From an uncultured Saprospiraceae bacterium (GTDB lineage: Bacteria > Bacteroidota > Bacteroidia > Chitinophagales > Saprospiraceae), in contig CALSOU010000006.1 in the NCBI GenBank assembly GCA_943788055.1, positions 247,446-311,445 on the forward strand: 64,000 nucleotides of DNA. Direction: 5' to 3'. The notes below the pieces were generated by a model that had not been told where the DNA came from, did no database searches, and worked only from the letters and a program-made list of their open reading frames with translations. How positions within the stretch are numbered: the first letter of the stretch is position 1; each line of letters starts with the position of its first letter. A program made the position numbers and the translations under genes. Positions 26,401-35,753 of this stretch are shown here, in pieces.

Positions 26401-27448
26401 AGAAAACTAAACCTATTCTTTGGCGATATGATAAATATTCATCATCAGCCAAAGTTACATGGTCTAAGCGTCTTCCTTCTACTTTTGGTGCCCGTATACC
26501 ATGTTGTAAAGGGTGTTTACTAGACAAAACGTGTGCCTCGTCCCATAAACCTTCTTTAATAATCGTCGTTTGAAGGGTGGGGCCGCCTTCCACCAAAACA
26601 GAGGTAATGCCTTCTTGAAAAATACGTCTAAAAATTGTGTTCCAATTCCAGCTATCATCAGAAATTTGGATCCATTTGCATCTAGAACTATCTGTTGTTT
26701 TGGCTTGTACCTTAGATATCACTATAGTGTTTTCACCGTAACTAAGCATTTGGGAATCAATTGGGACGCGAGCTCTTGGATCGATAATAATTTTTTGTGG
26801 AGATGGTCCAATACCTAAGCGATTGTCAAGTTTGGGATTGTCAAGAATGACTGAATTTACTCCGATCATAATGCTTTCAAATTGTCCTCTTAATTGATGT
26901 GCTTTAACTCTCGAGTATTGATTTGTAAACCAGATCGATTGATCACGAAGACCAGCATATCTATATTTGGATTGAGCCCATTTTAGAGCAATTAATGGGC
27001 GTTTTTGAAAATGATTAATTTTGAATTTCTTGATTAGGGATTTGGCTTCTTCTTCCAGAATTCCTAATTGAACCGGAATATTATTTTGGCGTAAAGCTTC
27101 GATACCTTTTCCCGATACTTTAGGGTTAGGATCCAAACATCCGACAACAACAGCTACAGGTTTTTTTTTGATTATCAGGGTTGAACAAGCGGGGGTTTTT
27201 CCATGAAATGAACAGGGTTCCAAAGAAACATAAAGTTTTGCTTTATGAATCAACATTTCGTCTTTCGTTCTTACATTTTGGAAACAATTCACCTCAGCAT
27301 GTGGACCTCCGTAAGCCTCGTGGTAACCTTCTCCTATGATACGATTCTCATATACTAAAATAGCACCTACTATAGGGTTCTGACCGGTGTATCTAAATCC
27401 CTTTTTAGCTAGGTCAAAACATCTTCGCATATAATCGGCGTTCCTCAT
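26222..27448 (-). CDS. ribD: Riboflavin biosynthesis deaminase/reductase RibD
   Basis: Bifunctional enzyme of riboflavin synthesis: deaminates and then reduces the pyrimidine made from GTP. The N-terminal deaminase domain has the zinc motif GGPHAEVNC (47-55) and LEPCSFHGKTPACS (76-89). The reductase domain follows (RPLIALKWAQSK, ESIMIGVNSVILDNPKL, then VLVEGGPTLQTTII). The normal protein should end near residue 350, where ATG 26400 of the next gene begins, but the frame runs 60 codons further inside DUF5686. Two other frames stop at the usual place, so either the stop codon was lost or there is a small indel in the last codons. Confidence 0.88.
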   Translation of the reverse strand: MRNADYMRRCFDLAKKGFRYTGQNPIVGAILVYENRIIGEGYHEAYGGPHAEVNCFQNVRTKDEMLIHKAKLYVSLEPCSFHGKTPACSTLIIKKKPVAVVVGCLDPNPKVSGKGIEALRQNNIPVQLGILEEEAKSLIKKFKINHFQKRPLIALKWAQSKYRYAGLRDQSIWFTNQYSRVKAHQLRGQFESIMIGVNSVILDNPKLDNRLGIGPSPQKIIIDPRARVPIDSQMLSYGENTIVISKVQAKTTDSSRCKWIQISDDSWNWNTIFRRIFQEGITSVLVEGGPTLQTTIIKEGLWDEAHVLSSKHPLQHGIRAPKVEGRRLDHVTLADDEYLSYRQRIGLVFYEVSKPHPTCIDYVLVIIFWQTSTCCATDQRYSLRLHCFASARIRQHLGFEHRKRCDYE

Positions 27449-27461
27449 AATTGCCTAAATC

Positions 27462-28607
27462 TTAGCTATTGGGAAGCATGATTTCTTTGAGTACTTGTAC
27501 GACTTGATCGACCTCCTCAATAGTGTTCAGATGTGAAAAAGAAAACCTAATTGTAATTCTATCACTATCCGGATTAATGGCCGCTAAAACATGTGAACCT
27601 GTATTAGTTCCTGAGCTGCAGGCACTTCCTGCAGACGAACATATTTTGTGTATGTCAAGATTATAAATGAGCATCTCATTTTTTGGTGTAGAAGGGAATG
27701 AAACGCTTAATATATGATATAATCCTTCATCGTGCTGAGGCCCATTGATTTGTACATCCGGAATTGCTTGCAACAGTTCTTTGCGGAAATATTTGCGAAG
27801 TTCAGTTATATCGGTTTTTCTTGATTCCATGTCTTGCAAGGCAAGCTCGAAGGCTTTTGCAAAACCTGCAATACCGTAGATGTTCTCTGTTCCTGCACGC
27901 ATATTTCGTTCTTGAGCACCACCGAGCATGTAGGGAGGGATCATATGGTCTCCTTTAATATACATAAATGCAATTCCTTTCGGTCCATGTATTTTATGAG
28001 CTGTACCAGATAGGTAATCCACACCTAGATCATTTACATCGACAGGGAATTTTCCTAGTACTTGAACGGCATCCGTATGTACTAATCCACCATGTTCGTG
28101 CGTTAATTCTGCTATTTCTTTAATTGGATTAATGGTTCCAATTTCATTGTTTCCGTACATAAGTGAAACTAGTGTTTTGGGACCTGAACTTATGATCGAT
28201 TTAAGTTGATTTAGATCGACGCTACCATCTGACTTTACATCAAGCATAACAACTTCAACTTCTTGATTATCTGCATATGATTTACAGGTGTTGAGTACAC
28301 AAGGATGTTCAATTGGACTTGAAATAATCCGCTTGATCTTATGGGTGCGAATCGCTTGGTGAATGATGGTATTATTAGATTCAGTAGCAGAAGATGTAAA
28401 GAACAGTTCACCAATTGAGGCTTGGATACCCTCTGCAATTGTTCTTCTTGCTTCCTCGATTTTCGCTCTTGCATTCCGTCCCTGAGAATGTATCGAAGAG
28501 GGATTTCCTGACAAGCTAGTCATAGCTTGTGTCATTTCCTCTACGACTTCAGGCAGCAGGGGAGTTGTAGCAGCATTATCGAAATAGATATGGTTACTTG
28601 TAGACAT
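27462..28607 (-). CDS. Cysteine desulfurase (IscS/NifS type)
   Basis: PLP enzyme releasing sulfur from cysteine for Fe-S clusters and thio-modifications. 381 residues. The N-terminus IYFDNAATTPLLPEVVEEM is diagnostic. The PLP lysine lies in GTAHKIHGPKG, HTDAVQ is the cofactor-contacting loop, and the catalytic Cys is in SSAGSACSSGTNTGSHVL near residue 330. The loop with C is of the IscS/NifS class rather than SufS. Cotranscribed with ribD (13 bp apart) and glmM (36 bp). The Fe-S genes fdx-iscX are elsewhere in the window (49154). Confidence 0.92.
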   Translation of the reverse strand: MSTSNHIYFDNAATTPLLPEVVEEMTQAMTSLSGNPSSIHSQGRNARAKIEEARRTIAEGIQASIGELFFTSSATESNNTIIHQAIRTHKIKRIISSPIEHPCVLNTCKSYADNQEVEVVMLDVKSDGSVDLNQLKSIISSGPKTLVSLMYGNNEIGTINPIKEIAELTHEHGGLVHTDAVQVLGKFPVDVNDLGVDYLSGTAHKIHGPKGIAFMYIKGDHMIPPYMLGGAQERNMRAGTENIYGIAGFAKAFELALQDMESRKTDITELRKYFRKELLQAIPDVQINGPQHDEGLYHILSVSFPSTPKNEMLIYNLDIHKICSSAGSACSSGTNTGSHVLAAINPDSDRITIRFSFSHLNTIEEVDQVVQVLKEIMLPNS

Positions 28608-28643
28608 TATTATATTGCTTTTGTATTTATTCTTAGTAGAGGA

Positions 28644-30005
28644 TCAAATCAGTACTTTGATTTTTTGGACAAGTTCGTCTGCCTTTGCTTTCGTTTTTGA
28701 TTCAGCGTAAATCCGAATAATTGGTTCAGTATTCGATTTTCGTAGATGAACCCATTCTTGATCAAATATGATTTTGACGCCGTCAATAGTTGAAACCTCT
28801 TCACTAGCGAAATGTTTAGCCATTTTATATAAAATAGCATCAACGTCGATGCCTGGTGCAAGGTCAATTTTATCTTTAGTCATTTCATAGAATGGAAGTC
28901 CAGCTTTGATATCAAGTATGCTTTTACCTGATTTCGCCATGTAACTTAGCATCAGAGCGATACCAACCAGAGCATCTCGACCGTAGTGCAATGATGGGAG
29001 AATGACACCTCCATTACCTTCACCGCCAATCACAGCGTTAACTTCCTTCATTTTGTTCACAACATTGACCTCGCCAACTGCAGCTGCGTGATAAGTAACA
29101 CCGTGTCTATCACTGATATCTCGCAGGGCGAGAGTTGAGGAGAGGTTACTTACCGTTGGTCCTTTCTTTTCAGATAATATGTAGTCTGCAATGGCAACAA
29201 GCGTATACTCTTCTCCAAACATAGTTCCATCACTATTCATGAATGCCAAGCGATCCACGTCAGGATCTACAGCAATTCCTAGATCAGCATTACTTTCTTC
29301 AATTGCTTTGGCAAGATCTTGAAGGTGCTCCTCTTTTGGTTCAGGATTATGCGCAAATTGACCATTTACTTCTTCATGTATTAGCTTGTAACTAACACCG
29401 AGGCGATCGAGCAGAGGAGGAATTGAAAGTGCTCCTGTTGAGTTTATACAGTCTACAATTACATGAAATTTGGCTTTACGTATAGATTTTTCATCAACCA
29501 AATCAAGTGCTAGAATATGGTTAATGTGTTCAGACATATAGTTGACAGACTCGATTTTCCCCAACTCGTGAACTTCAGCAAATTGGAGTGATCCTTCAGC
29601 AATGTACTTTAGAAGTAGTGTGCCTGTTGCTGCAGAAATAAACTCGCCTTTAGAATTCAGAAATTTAAGTGCATTCCATTGTCCCGGATTATGAGAAGCC
29701 GTAATGATAATACCCGCTGAAGCCTCAAGGTCAGTAACCGCCATTTCTACAGTTGGAGTCGTGGATAATCCCAAATCAATGACATCTAGGCCCATCGAAA
29801 TCAATGTATTGTTGACAAGGCCAGCTACCATAGGGCCAGATATCCGTCCGTCTCTGCCAACTACTACCTTCTTGCCTTTATTTTGTTCTAGAATGAACTT
29901 AGCGAAGGCTGCAGTACACTCGACAATATCCAAAGCTGTCAAATTATCATTGTATTTACCACCTATGGTACCTCTGATACCTGAAATCGACTTGATTAAA
30001 CTCAT
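28644..30005 (-). CDS. glmM: Phosphoglucosamine mutase
   Basis: Converts glucosamine 6-phosphate to glucosamine 1-phosphate on the way to UDP-GlcNAc, for peptidoglycan and LPS. 453 residues. The active-site serine loop is ITASHNPGQWNALKF, the metal-binding motif is VDPDVDRLAFM, the sugar-specificity loop EVNVVNKMKEVNAVIGGEGNGG and the phosphate-binding C-terminal domain (LRKSNTEPIIRIYAES) are in order. The N-terminus SLIKSISGIRGTIGG is typical of the Bacteroidota branch. First gene of the glmM - cysteine desulfurase - ribD - DUF5686 unit; the PAP2 gene is divergent, 75 bp away. Confidence 0.93.
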   Translation of the reverse strand: MSLIKSISGIRGTIGGKYNDNLTALDIVECTAAFAKFILEQNKGKKVVVGRDGRISGPMVAGLVNNTLISMGLDVIDLGLSTTPTVEMAVTDLEASAGIIITASHNPGQWNALKFLNSKGEFISAATGTLLLKYIAEGSLQFAEVHELGKIESVNYMSEHINHILALDLVDEKSIRKAKFHVIVDCINSTGALSIPPLLDRLGVSYKLIHEEVNGQFAHNPEPKEEHLQDLAKAIEESNADLGIAVDPDVDRLAFMNSDGTMFGEEYTLVAIADYILSEKKGPTVSNLSSTLALRDISDRHGVTYHAAAVGEVNVVNKMKEVNAVIGGEGNGGVILPSLHYGRDALVGIALMLSYMAKSGKSILDIKAGLPFYEMTKDKIDLAPGIDVDAILYKMAKHFASEEVSTIDGVKIIFDQEWVHLRKSNTEPIIRIYAESKTKAKADELVQKIKVLI

Positions 30006-30079
30006 ATTAGACTTATTTTAAACATCAATATTACTTATATTTTCAGAATAGTTTTTATAGTTTGGACCTTTAATAGATT

Positions 30080-30664
30080 ATGCTAGAATTACTGCAACAA
30101 GTCGACACGAGTATTTTTGAGTTTATTAATCAAGGGCTATCAAATGATTTCTTTGATACACTGATGCCATGGTTTCGAGAAAAACTGTTCTGGGTGCCTT
30201 TGTATGTCTTTCTGATACTTGTGGTCGTGATTCGTTTTCGCAAGTATGCTTATATGGTAATCCTTTCCGCTATTTTGACTGTCGTAATTGCAGATCAATT
30301 GAGTTCACACGTGGTCAAGCCAACTGCCCAAAGAACAAGACCATGCAATGAGTTAGAACTTCAGGCACAGATTAACGTTTTGGCTCCATGTAGTGGATCA
30401 TTTAGTTTTACTAGTTCTCACGCTGTTAATCACTTTGCCGTTGCTGCTTTTTTCATAGCCTTGCTTGGTGAAACGAATAGACGTTTTCGTGTTTTATGGC
30501 TGTGGGCTGCCTCAATTGCGTTTGCCCAAGTATATGTCGGATTGCATTACCCGTTTGACGTTTTTATTGGAGGCCTCCTTGGTGTATCTATAGGGTATTT
30601 ATGCTACCAAATGTTATTGGTTTTCTATTTAAAAAAAGTGCCAAACTTGGGGCTACGACATTAA
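30080..30664 (+). CDS. PAP2-family membrane phosphatase
   Basis: Membrane lipid phosphatase, likely removing phosphate from undecaprenyl diphosphate or phosphatidylglycerol phosphate. 194 residues with five or six helices. Motif C1 KPTAQRTRP and motif C2 SSHAVNH are intact. In motif C3 the usual S-R before H-x3-D reads A-Q (FAQVYVGLHYPFD), so the conserved Arg is Gln; the His and Asp are kept. Bacteroidota relatives sometimes carry this replacement, so it is not by itself a sign of inactivity. Confidence 0.85.
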   Translation: MLELLQQVDTSIFEFINQGLSNDFFDTLMPWFREKLFWVPLYVFLILVVVIRFRKYAYMVILSAILTVVIADQLSSHVVKPTAQRTRPCNELELQAQINVLAPCSGSFSFTSSHAVNHFAVAAFFIALLGETNRRFRVLWLWAASIAFAQVYVGLHYPFDVFIGGLLGVSIGYLCYQMLLVFYLKKVPNLGLRH

Positions 30665-30797
30665 TTGTCGATTTTAGCTAATATTAGCACTTTTATATGT
30701 CCAAAAGTTTTCAGCTACGTCAATTATTCCTATTTTGAAGCCTTGTTTGGGATTGGCAATCAATCCCAAGATATTATAGATAAAAATCAATGACCAC

Positions 30798-33700
30798 ATG
30801 CGCGTGAAATTAACCAGAACTCTTTTATTGTCAAGTTTCTTTTTTCTATTGATTCTAGGGCTTAAAGCCCAAAATGAAGAAAGTCATGTCAAGTATTCGA
30901 AAGGTACATACCTAGGGAAATCATCCCCGCTTTCAAGTTGGAAGTTTAAAGAAAAAAAGTATGCCGATGTTACACAAAAGAAAGCAGCATGGAAGAAGGA
31001 TATCAAAGGTATTCCAAATTTTGGAGATCGAGGTAATGCCGTTCGTTCTGATGCCGACCACATTTTACCAAAAAACGGTGATCCATTGGTTAAGGCTCAA
31101 ACTCAGTTTTCAAAGCAGAAGTCAGTTGCTGACGAGATCACTATTTTGCAAGATTACGATGCGATAGACTTCGATGAAGCACAAATATGGCCTCCAGATT
31201 GCAACGGAGATATCGGGCTAAATTACTATGTGGAAGGAACTAACGGTGGTGGAGGTTCAGTTATTCATATCTATGATAAGATTACGGGAGAGCTAGTTGA
31301 ATCAACAACGACGACACCTTTATGGGAAGAACTTGGGACAAATCCCGTTGGTGATATTTACGTGTACTTCGATCGTTTTGAGAACAGATGGGTTATTGCT
31401 GAGATTACTTTCAGTTCAATTCTTATGGCTGTTTCTGAGTCTGATGACCCGCTAGGATCTTACAATGCTTACGAGTTTTTTACTCAAGGTTTACCTGATT
31501 ATCCGAAATTTGGAAACTGGGATGATGCGTACTATATTACTACCAATGAGTTTAATGGTTTCAATCCAATCTACGCATTAGATAAAGAGGATCTGCTGAC
31601 TGGAGCTAATGATGTTGATATTATTATTTTCGATCCGATTCCGAAATGGGGTAATGGATCGATTGAAACGAATACTCCGATAAACTTTGAAGGTACAATT
31701 TTGCCAAATGAGAATACACCATTTGCAGCATTTAGAATGTACGATGACGAATGGCCGGGAGGCGGACAAGATAGGTTGGAGTACTACCAATTTACGCCAG
31801 ATTTCGATGATCCAGACAATTCAACTTTTGACGGACCTTTTGATATAAATTTAGCTCCGTTTGAATCCAATCTCTGTGGATATGGACTATTTGACTGTTT
31901 AGAGCAGCCTGATGGATCTTTGGTTTCAGCTATTCATACTGTAATTATGAATAAGATTCAGTACAGAAATTTTGGAGATTATGAATCCATATTGCTGAAT
32001 TTCTCTGTTGATGTGACGGGATCAGATGTTGCTGGAGTACGATGGGTGGAATTGAGAAAAGAATCAGACTCTGGTTGGAATTTGTACCAAGAAGGAACTA
32101 TGAACCTTGATGATGGGGTTTCGCGTTTTATGGGTACAATAACTCAAGATTCAAAAGGTAATATACTTTTAGCCTATTCTACGGTTAGTCCTGACGAATT
32201 TTTGGGAGTAGCATTAACAGGAAGAAGAGTTTCTGATGATTTAGGAGTTATGTCTTTCCAAGAAACCACCTTGATAGATGGACAATCGAATAATCCGGTT
32301 GCTAGATGGGGTGATTATTTCTCGATCACACTCGACCCCCAGAATGATGTCACATTTTGGTTAACAAGTGAGTACATGCCTGAAAATACTGATTGGGCTA
32401 CGAGGATTACTGCAATGAGTATCAGAAGGGATAGTATTGATGCTCAAGTTTCCGCTATTCTTACTCCAAAGTCGGGTGCGGGCCTTACTGCCGCTGAAGA
32501 AGTGTCAATTCGAATAACAAACCCTGGTTACAAGGCAATTGAAAATGTGCCATATGGCTTTATTTTTGAAGGAACAGTCATAGAGACTGGAGTAGTCGAA
32601 GAAGTATTAGAACCGCTTGAAAGTGTTGAACGCACATTTAACACAACTGTCGACATGAGTGCTTTGGGGAAATATAGTCTAAAAGCATACACTTATATGG
32701 AGGATGATGAGAATATAGATAATGATACTATCCGAAGTTTTGTGAAGAACATAGCCAATATAGACATTGAAACTTCATTGGCAATGAATCCGACCTTCAG
32801 TTGTTCTGAAGAGCAAGATTTTTCTGCTATTTACACAAACGTTGGTTTTGATACGATTGTTAGTTTCGATGCTCAGTTATATATTGATGATGTTCTTACT
32901 TCAACAGTTCCTTGGTCTGGCACTTTGCTGCCAAATGAAAGTACTACCGTATTGTTTGAAAGTGTAATGACTCCAACCGGCGTCAGTACAATTCGGTTTT
33001 CTTTAACAAATCCCAACGGCGGAGAAGATCAAATTGCTGATAATAATGATGCAGAGTTTGAATATGATAAATTAGCAGATGGGATCAATGCAAATCTAAG
33101 TTTTCAGAGTGACGGTTTTCCAACTGAAACTTCGTGGGAAATCGTTGATGCAAGTGGAATGGTAATATATGAAGGTGGTGGTTATTCAGGTATTAATGCA
33201 TCCGAAGATATTGATCTGTGTTTTGAAGAAGCATGCTATGAGTTTAGACTCTTTGATTCGTTTGGAGATGGATGGGGTGGTTCTCAAACTGCATTTCTTG
33301 AGTTAACTCAGGATGATGGTATTAAAGCGCTAGTTTTAGATAATACTAGTTTTGGAGACCTTTGGACTCAAGAATTCTGCCTGCCAGTGAGTTGTGATCT
33401 GGATGTTGAAGTAGAGTATGAAGATGCAACAGGTCCCAACATAGATGATGCTGCGATTTATATTAATTTTCCTGCGGGCAACGAGCAAACAATGTATTCG
33501 ATAGATGGTGGGGAGACATTTCAATCTAGTCCATTATTTACTAATCTTGTTCAAGGCGATTATGACATTGTAGTTATGGATTCATTCGGATGTACTTATG
33601 AAGATACTATTAACGTTATTGTAGGCCAGAAAGACCTAGAATCTAGCTATAGTTTCACCATTAATCCTAACCCTAGTTTTGGAATGATTAGACTTGAGTT

Positions 33701-33899
33701 GGAAGGGTATGATGGTCCTAAGGAGTTGCGTGCTACCATCATAAATATGCAAGGACAAAAAGTTAGCTCTCATCAGATTTCTAATTTTTCTAATGGATAC
33801 AAGTCAACGATCTTCATTCCAAATCTACCTAATGGACAATATTACGTTAGTATTGAAGACGATACATTTAGAGAATTGAAAGCATTCATTAAGCAATAA
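30798..33899 (+). CDS. Large secreted protein with T9SS sorting domain
   Basis: 1033 residues. A signal peptide (LLSSFFFLLILGLKAQ) precedes a propeller-like N-terminal region with many aromatic beta strands (WPPDCNGDIGLNYYVEG, FDRFENRWVIAEITF, KFGNWDDAYYITTNEFNG). From about residue 560 come CARDB/Ig-like modules (YSLKAYTYMEDDENIDNDTI, then GVSTIRFSLTNPNGGEDQIADNN) and a DSFGDGWGGSQTAFLEL module. The C-terminal 75 residues are a type-A T9SS domain (FTINPNPSFGMIRLELEGY, then LPNGQYYVSIED). So it is exported by type IX secretion to the surface or medium. The biological role is unknown. Confidence 0.85.
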   Translation: MRVKLTRTLLLSSFFFLLILGLKAQNEESHVKYSKGTYLGKSSPLSSWKFKEKKYADVTQKKAAWKKDIKGIPNFGDRGNAVRSDADHILPKNGDPLVKAQTQFSKQKSVADEITILQDYDAIDFDEAQIWPPDCNGDIGLNYYVEGTNGGGGSVIHIYDKITGELVESTTTTPLWEELGTNPVGDIYVYFDRFENRWVIAEITFSSILMAVSESDDPLGSYNAYEFFTQGLPDYPKFGNWDDAYYITTNEFNGFNPIYALDKEDLLTGANDVDIIIFDPIPKWGNGSIETNTPINFEGTILPNENTPFAAFRMYDDEWPGGGQDRLEYYQFTPDFDDPDNSTFDGPFDINLAPFESNLCGYGLFDCLEQPDGSLVSAIHTVIMNKIQYRNFGDYESILLNFSVDVTGSDVAGVRWVELRKESDSGWNLYQEGTMNLDDGVSRFMGTITQDSKGNILLAYSTVSPDEFLGVALTGRRVSDDLGVMSFQETTLIDGQSNNPVARWGDYFSITLDPQNDVTFWLTSEYMPENTDWATRITAMSIRRDSIDAQVSAILTPKSGAGLTAAEEVSIRITNPGYKAIENVPYGFIFEGTVIETGVVEEVLEPLESVERTFNTTVDMSALGKYSLKAYTYMEDDENIDNDTIRSFVKNIANIDIETSLAMNPTFSCSEEQDFSAIYTNVGFDTIVSFDAQLYIDDVLTSTVPWSGTLLPNESTTVLFESVMTPTGVSTIRFSLTNPNGGEDQIADNNDAEFEYDKLADGINANLSFQSDGFPTETSWEIVDASGMVIYEGGGYSGINASEDIDLCFEEACYEFRLFDSFGDGWGGSQTAFLELTQDDGIKALVLDNTSFGDLWTQEFCLPVSCDLDVEVEYEDATGPNIDDAAIYINFPAGNEQTMYSIDGGETFQSSPLFTNLVQGDYDIVVMDSFGCTYEDTINVIVGQKDLESSYSFTINPNPSFGMIRLELEGYDGPKELRATIINMQGQKVSSHQISNFSNGYKSTIFIPNLPNGQYYVSIEDDTFRELKAFIKQ

Positions 33900-33939
33900 T
33901 GAGCTAGAATAAAAAATAGAATTATCCAGAATTCTAAGT

Positions 33940-33975
33940 AGGTTGTTGAAAGATATCAACAACCTATTTTTATTT
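33940..33975 (+). terminator. Rho-independent terminator
   Basis: Arms 33940-33949 and 33956-33965 form a perfect 10-bp stem with a 6-nt loop, followed by a T-rich run (ATTTTTATTT). It lies 40 bp after the stop of the T9SS protein and just before folD. Confidence 0.85.
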
Positions 33976-33999
33976 AATTTTGTAATAAAAAGTACTTAA

Positions 34000-34878
34000 A
34001 TGAAAATTATCGATGGCAAAGGTCTTGCCGAAAAGATTAAACTAGAATTAAAATCAGAGGTTGAACAGATTAGAGCTGAGAATGGGAATATACCACATCT
34101 AGCTGCAGTTCTTATAGGTGATAGTCCTGCAAGTGCTTCTTACGTGCGAAATAAAGTACGATTTTGCGAAGGAGCGGGTTTTGAATCTACATTGATCAAA
34201 AAAGATGAGAGTATTACAGAGTCTGAGCTATTGGAGATTATTCAAGATCTTAACGAAAATGATGACATTAATGGATTTATAGTTCAATTACCTTTACCTG
34301 ATCATATTGATGAGCATAAAGTTACAATGGCAATAGACCCAAAGAAAGATGTTGATGGCTTTCATCCAACTAATATTGGTAAAATGGTTCAAGGACTTGA
34401 CAGTTTTCTTCCTGCAACGCCTTATGGCATTATGACTATGTTGGAACGATATGGTATTGAAACAAGCGGAAAACATTGTGTAGTTGTCGGTAGAAGTAAT
34501 ATTGTAGGTACTCCTATGAGTATTTTGCTTTCGCGAAAAAGTAATCCTGGAAACTGCACGGTAACTCTGACGCATTCGCGAACGAAAGACATTGGAGAAG
34601 AAACTCGTAGAGCCGACATTTTGATTGCCGCGATAGGTATTCCCAATTTCGTTTGTGCTGGAATGGTAAAAGAAGGGGCTGTAATAATTGATGTTGGAAT
34701 AAATAGAGTAGAAGATGATACTCGAAAGAGAGGTTATAGATTAGTTGGAGATGTTGATTATGATGATGTATCAAAAAAGGCGTCTTTTATGACCCCTGTC
34801 CCGGGAGGCGTAGGACCTATGACAGTCACGGCATTGATGATGAACACACTTAAGGCTGCAAAACTCAAAACGAGCTAG
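34000..34878 (+). CDS. folD: Bifunctional methylene-THF dehydrogenase / cyclohydrolase
   Basis: Interconverts methylene-, methenyl- and formyl-tetrahydrofolate. 292 residues, normal. Catalytic YxxxK is SYVRNK (Tyr48/Lys52 region), the folate-binding loop is GFIVQLPLPDHID and VDGFHPTNIGKM, the NADP site is VVVGRSNIVGTPMSILL, and the C-terminal signature is MTPVPGGVGPMTVTALM. First gene of a run with prmA (9 bp apart), likely cotranscribed. Confidence 0.96.
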   Translation: MKIIDGKGLAEKIKLELKSEVEQIRAENGNIPHLAAVLIGDSPASASYVRNKVRFCEGAGFESTLIKKDESITESELLEIIQDLNENDDINGFIVQLPLPDHIDEHKVTMAIDPKKDVDGFHPTNIGKMVQGLDSFLPATPYGIMTMLERYGIETSGKHCVVVGRSNIVGTPMSILLSRKSNPGNCTVTLTHSRTKDIGEETRRADILIAAIGIPNFVCAGMVKEGAVIIDVGINRVEDDTRKRGYRLVGDVDYDDVSKKASFMTPVPGGVGPMTVTALMMNTLKAAKLKTS

Positions 34879-34887
34879 ATTCATCTC

Positions 34888-35709
34888 ATGGAGTATACTA
34901 AACTTAGTTTCAATCTTGATGTGAATGCGGATGTAGAAGTGGTTTCTGCTTTATTGCATTATCACGGTGTGGAGGCTATATGGGAAGATGAGGATTTCCT
35001 CCATGCATATTTTGAGGATTTGAAGATTGAATCAGAAGATCAAATCAACAAAATTGCAGAGGACCTTAAGCCCTATATTTTGGATTATTCTAAATCCAAG
35101 GATAAACAAGTAAATTGGAACAGGGAATGGGAGAGTAATTTTAGCCCCGTTGAAGTTGATCAAACATGTTTTATCTATGCCAATTTTCACGAGAAGAAAG
35201 ACGGGTTTAAAAATTATATCAAGATAGCGCCAAAAATGGCTTTTGGTACTGGTCATCATGAAACCACTTATATGATGATTCAAGCAATGCGAGAGCTTGA
35301 TTTAGTGGATAGAGAAGTGCTAGATTTGGGTTGTGGAACTGGAATCTTAGCAGTTTATGCAAAGCAAAGAGGAGCAGGTCATGTCGACGCAATTGATATC
35401 GAGATAGAATCTTACAAAAATAGCATCGAGCATGCTGCGCTAAACAACGTTTCCTTCAACGTTATTCACGGTTCTGTCGAAAACGTACCTGACAGGAAAT
35501 ATGGCCTTGTACTAGCCAATATAAATAGACACGTTCTTCTCACGTATGGGAAGCAAATTATAGCACTGCTATCGGAAGGAGGCACATTACTTGTAAGCGG
35601 TATTCTTCTCGAAGATGAGAAGCTAATCAAGCAGGCTTATTCTGCACTGAGGGAGGTAAGTCTTCAAAGAAGAGGTAAGTGGACTTGTTTTCAATTTTCA
35701 CAAAGGTAA
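34888..35709 (+). CDS. prmA: Ribosomal protein L11 methyltransferase
   Basis: Methylates ribosomal protein L11 with S-adenosylmethionine. The N-terminal substrate-recognition domain is followed by NWNREWESNFSPVEVD and the conserved MAFGTGHHETTYMMIQAM; the SAM motif is VLDLGCGTGILAVYAKQRGA, and the motif with Asn is LVLANINRHVLL. 273 residues, short for the family as in other Bacteroidota. Gene is 9 bp behind folD. Confidence 0.94.
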   Translation: MEYTKLSFNLDVNADVEVVSALLHYHGVEAIWEDEDFLHAYFEDLKIESEDQINKIAEDLKPYILDYSKSKDKQVNWNREWESNFSPVEVDQTCFIYANFHEKKDGFKNYIKIAPKMAFGTGHHETTYMMIQAMRELDLVDREVLDLGCGTGILAVYAKQRGAGHVDAIDIEIESYKNSIEHAALNNVSFNVIHGSVENVPDRKYGLVLANINRHVLLTYGKQIIALLSEGGTLLVSGILLEDEKLIKQAYSALREVSLQRRGKWTCFQFSQR

Positions 35710-35753
35710 AAGGTGTAATTTTACGCCGTTTTCAATACGAAATGTAATTGTTG

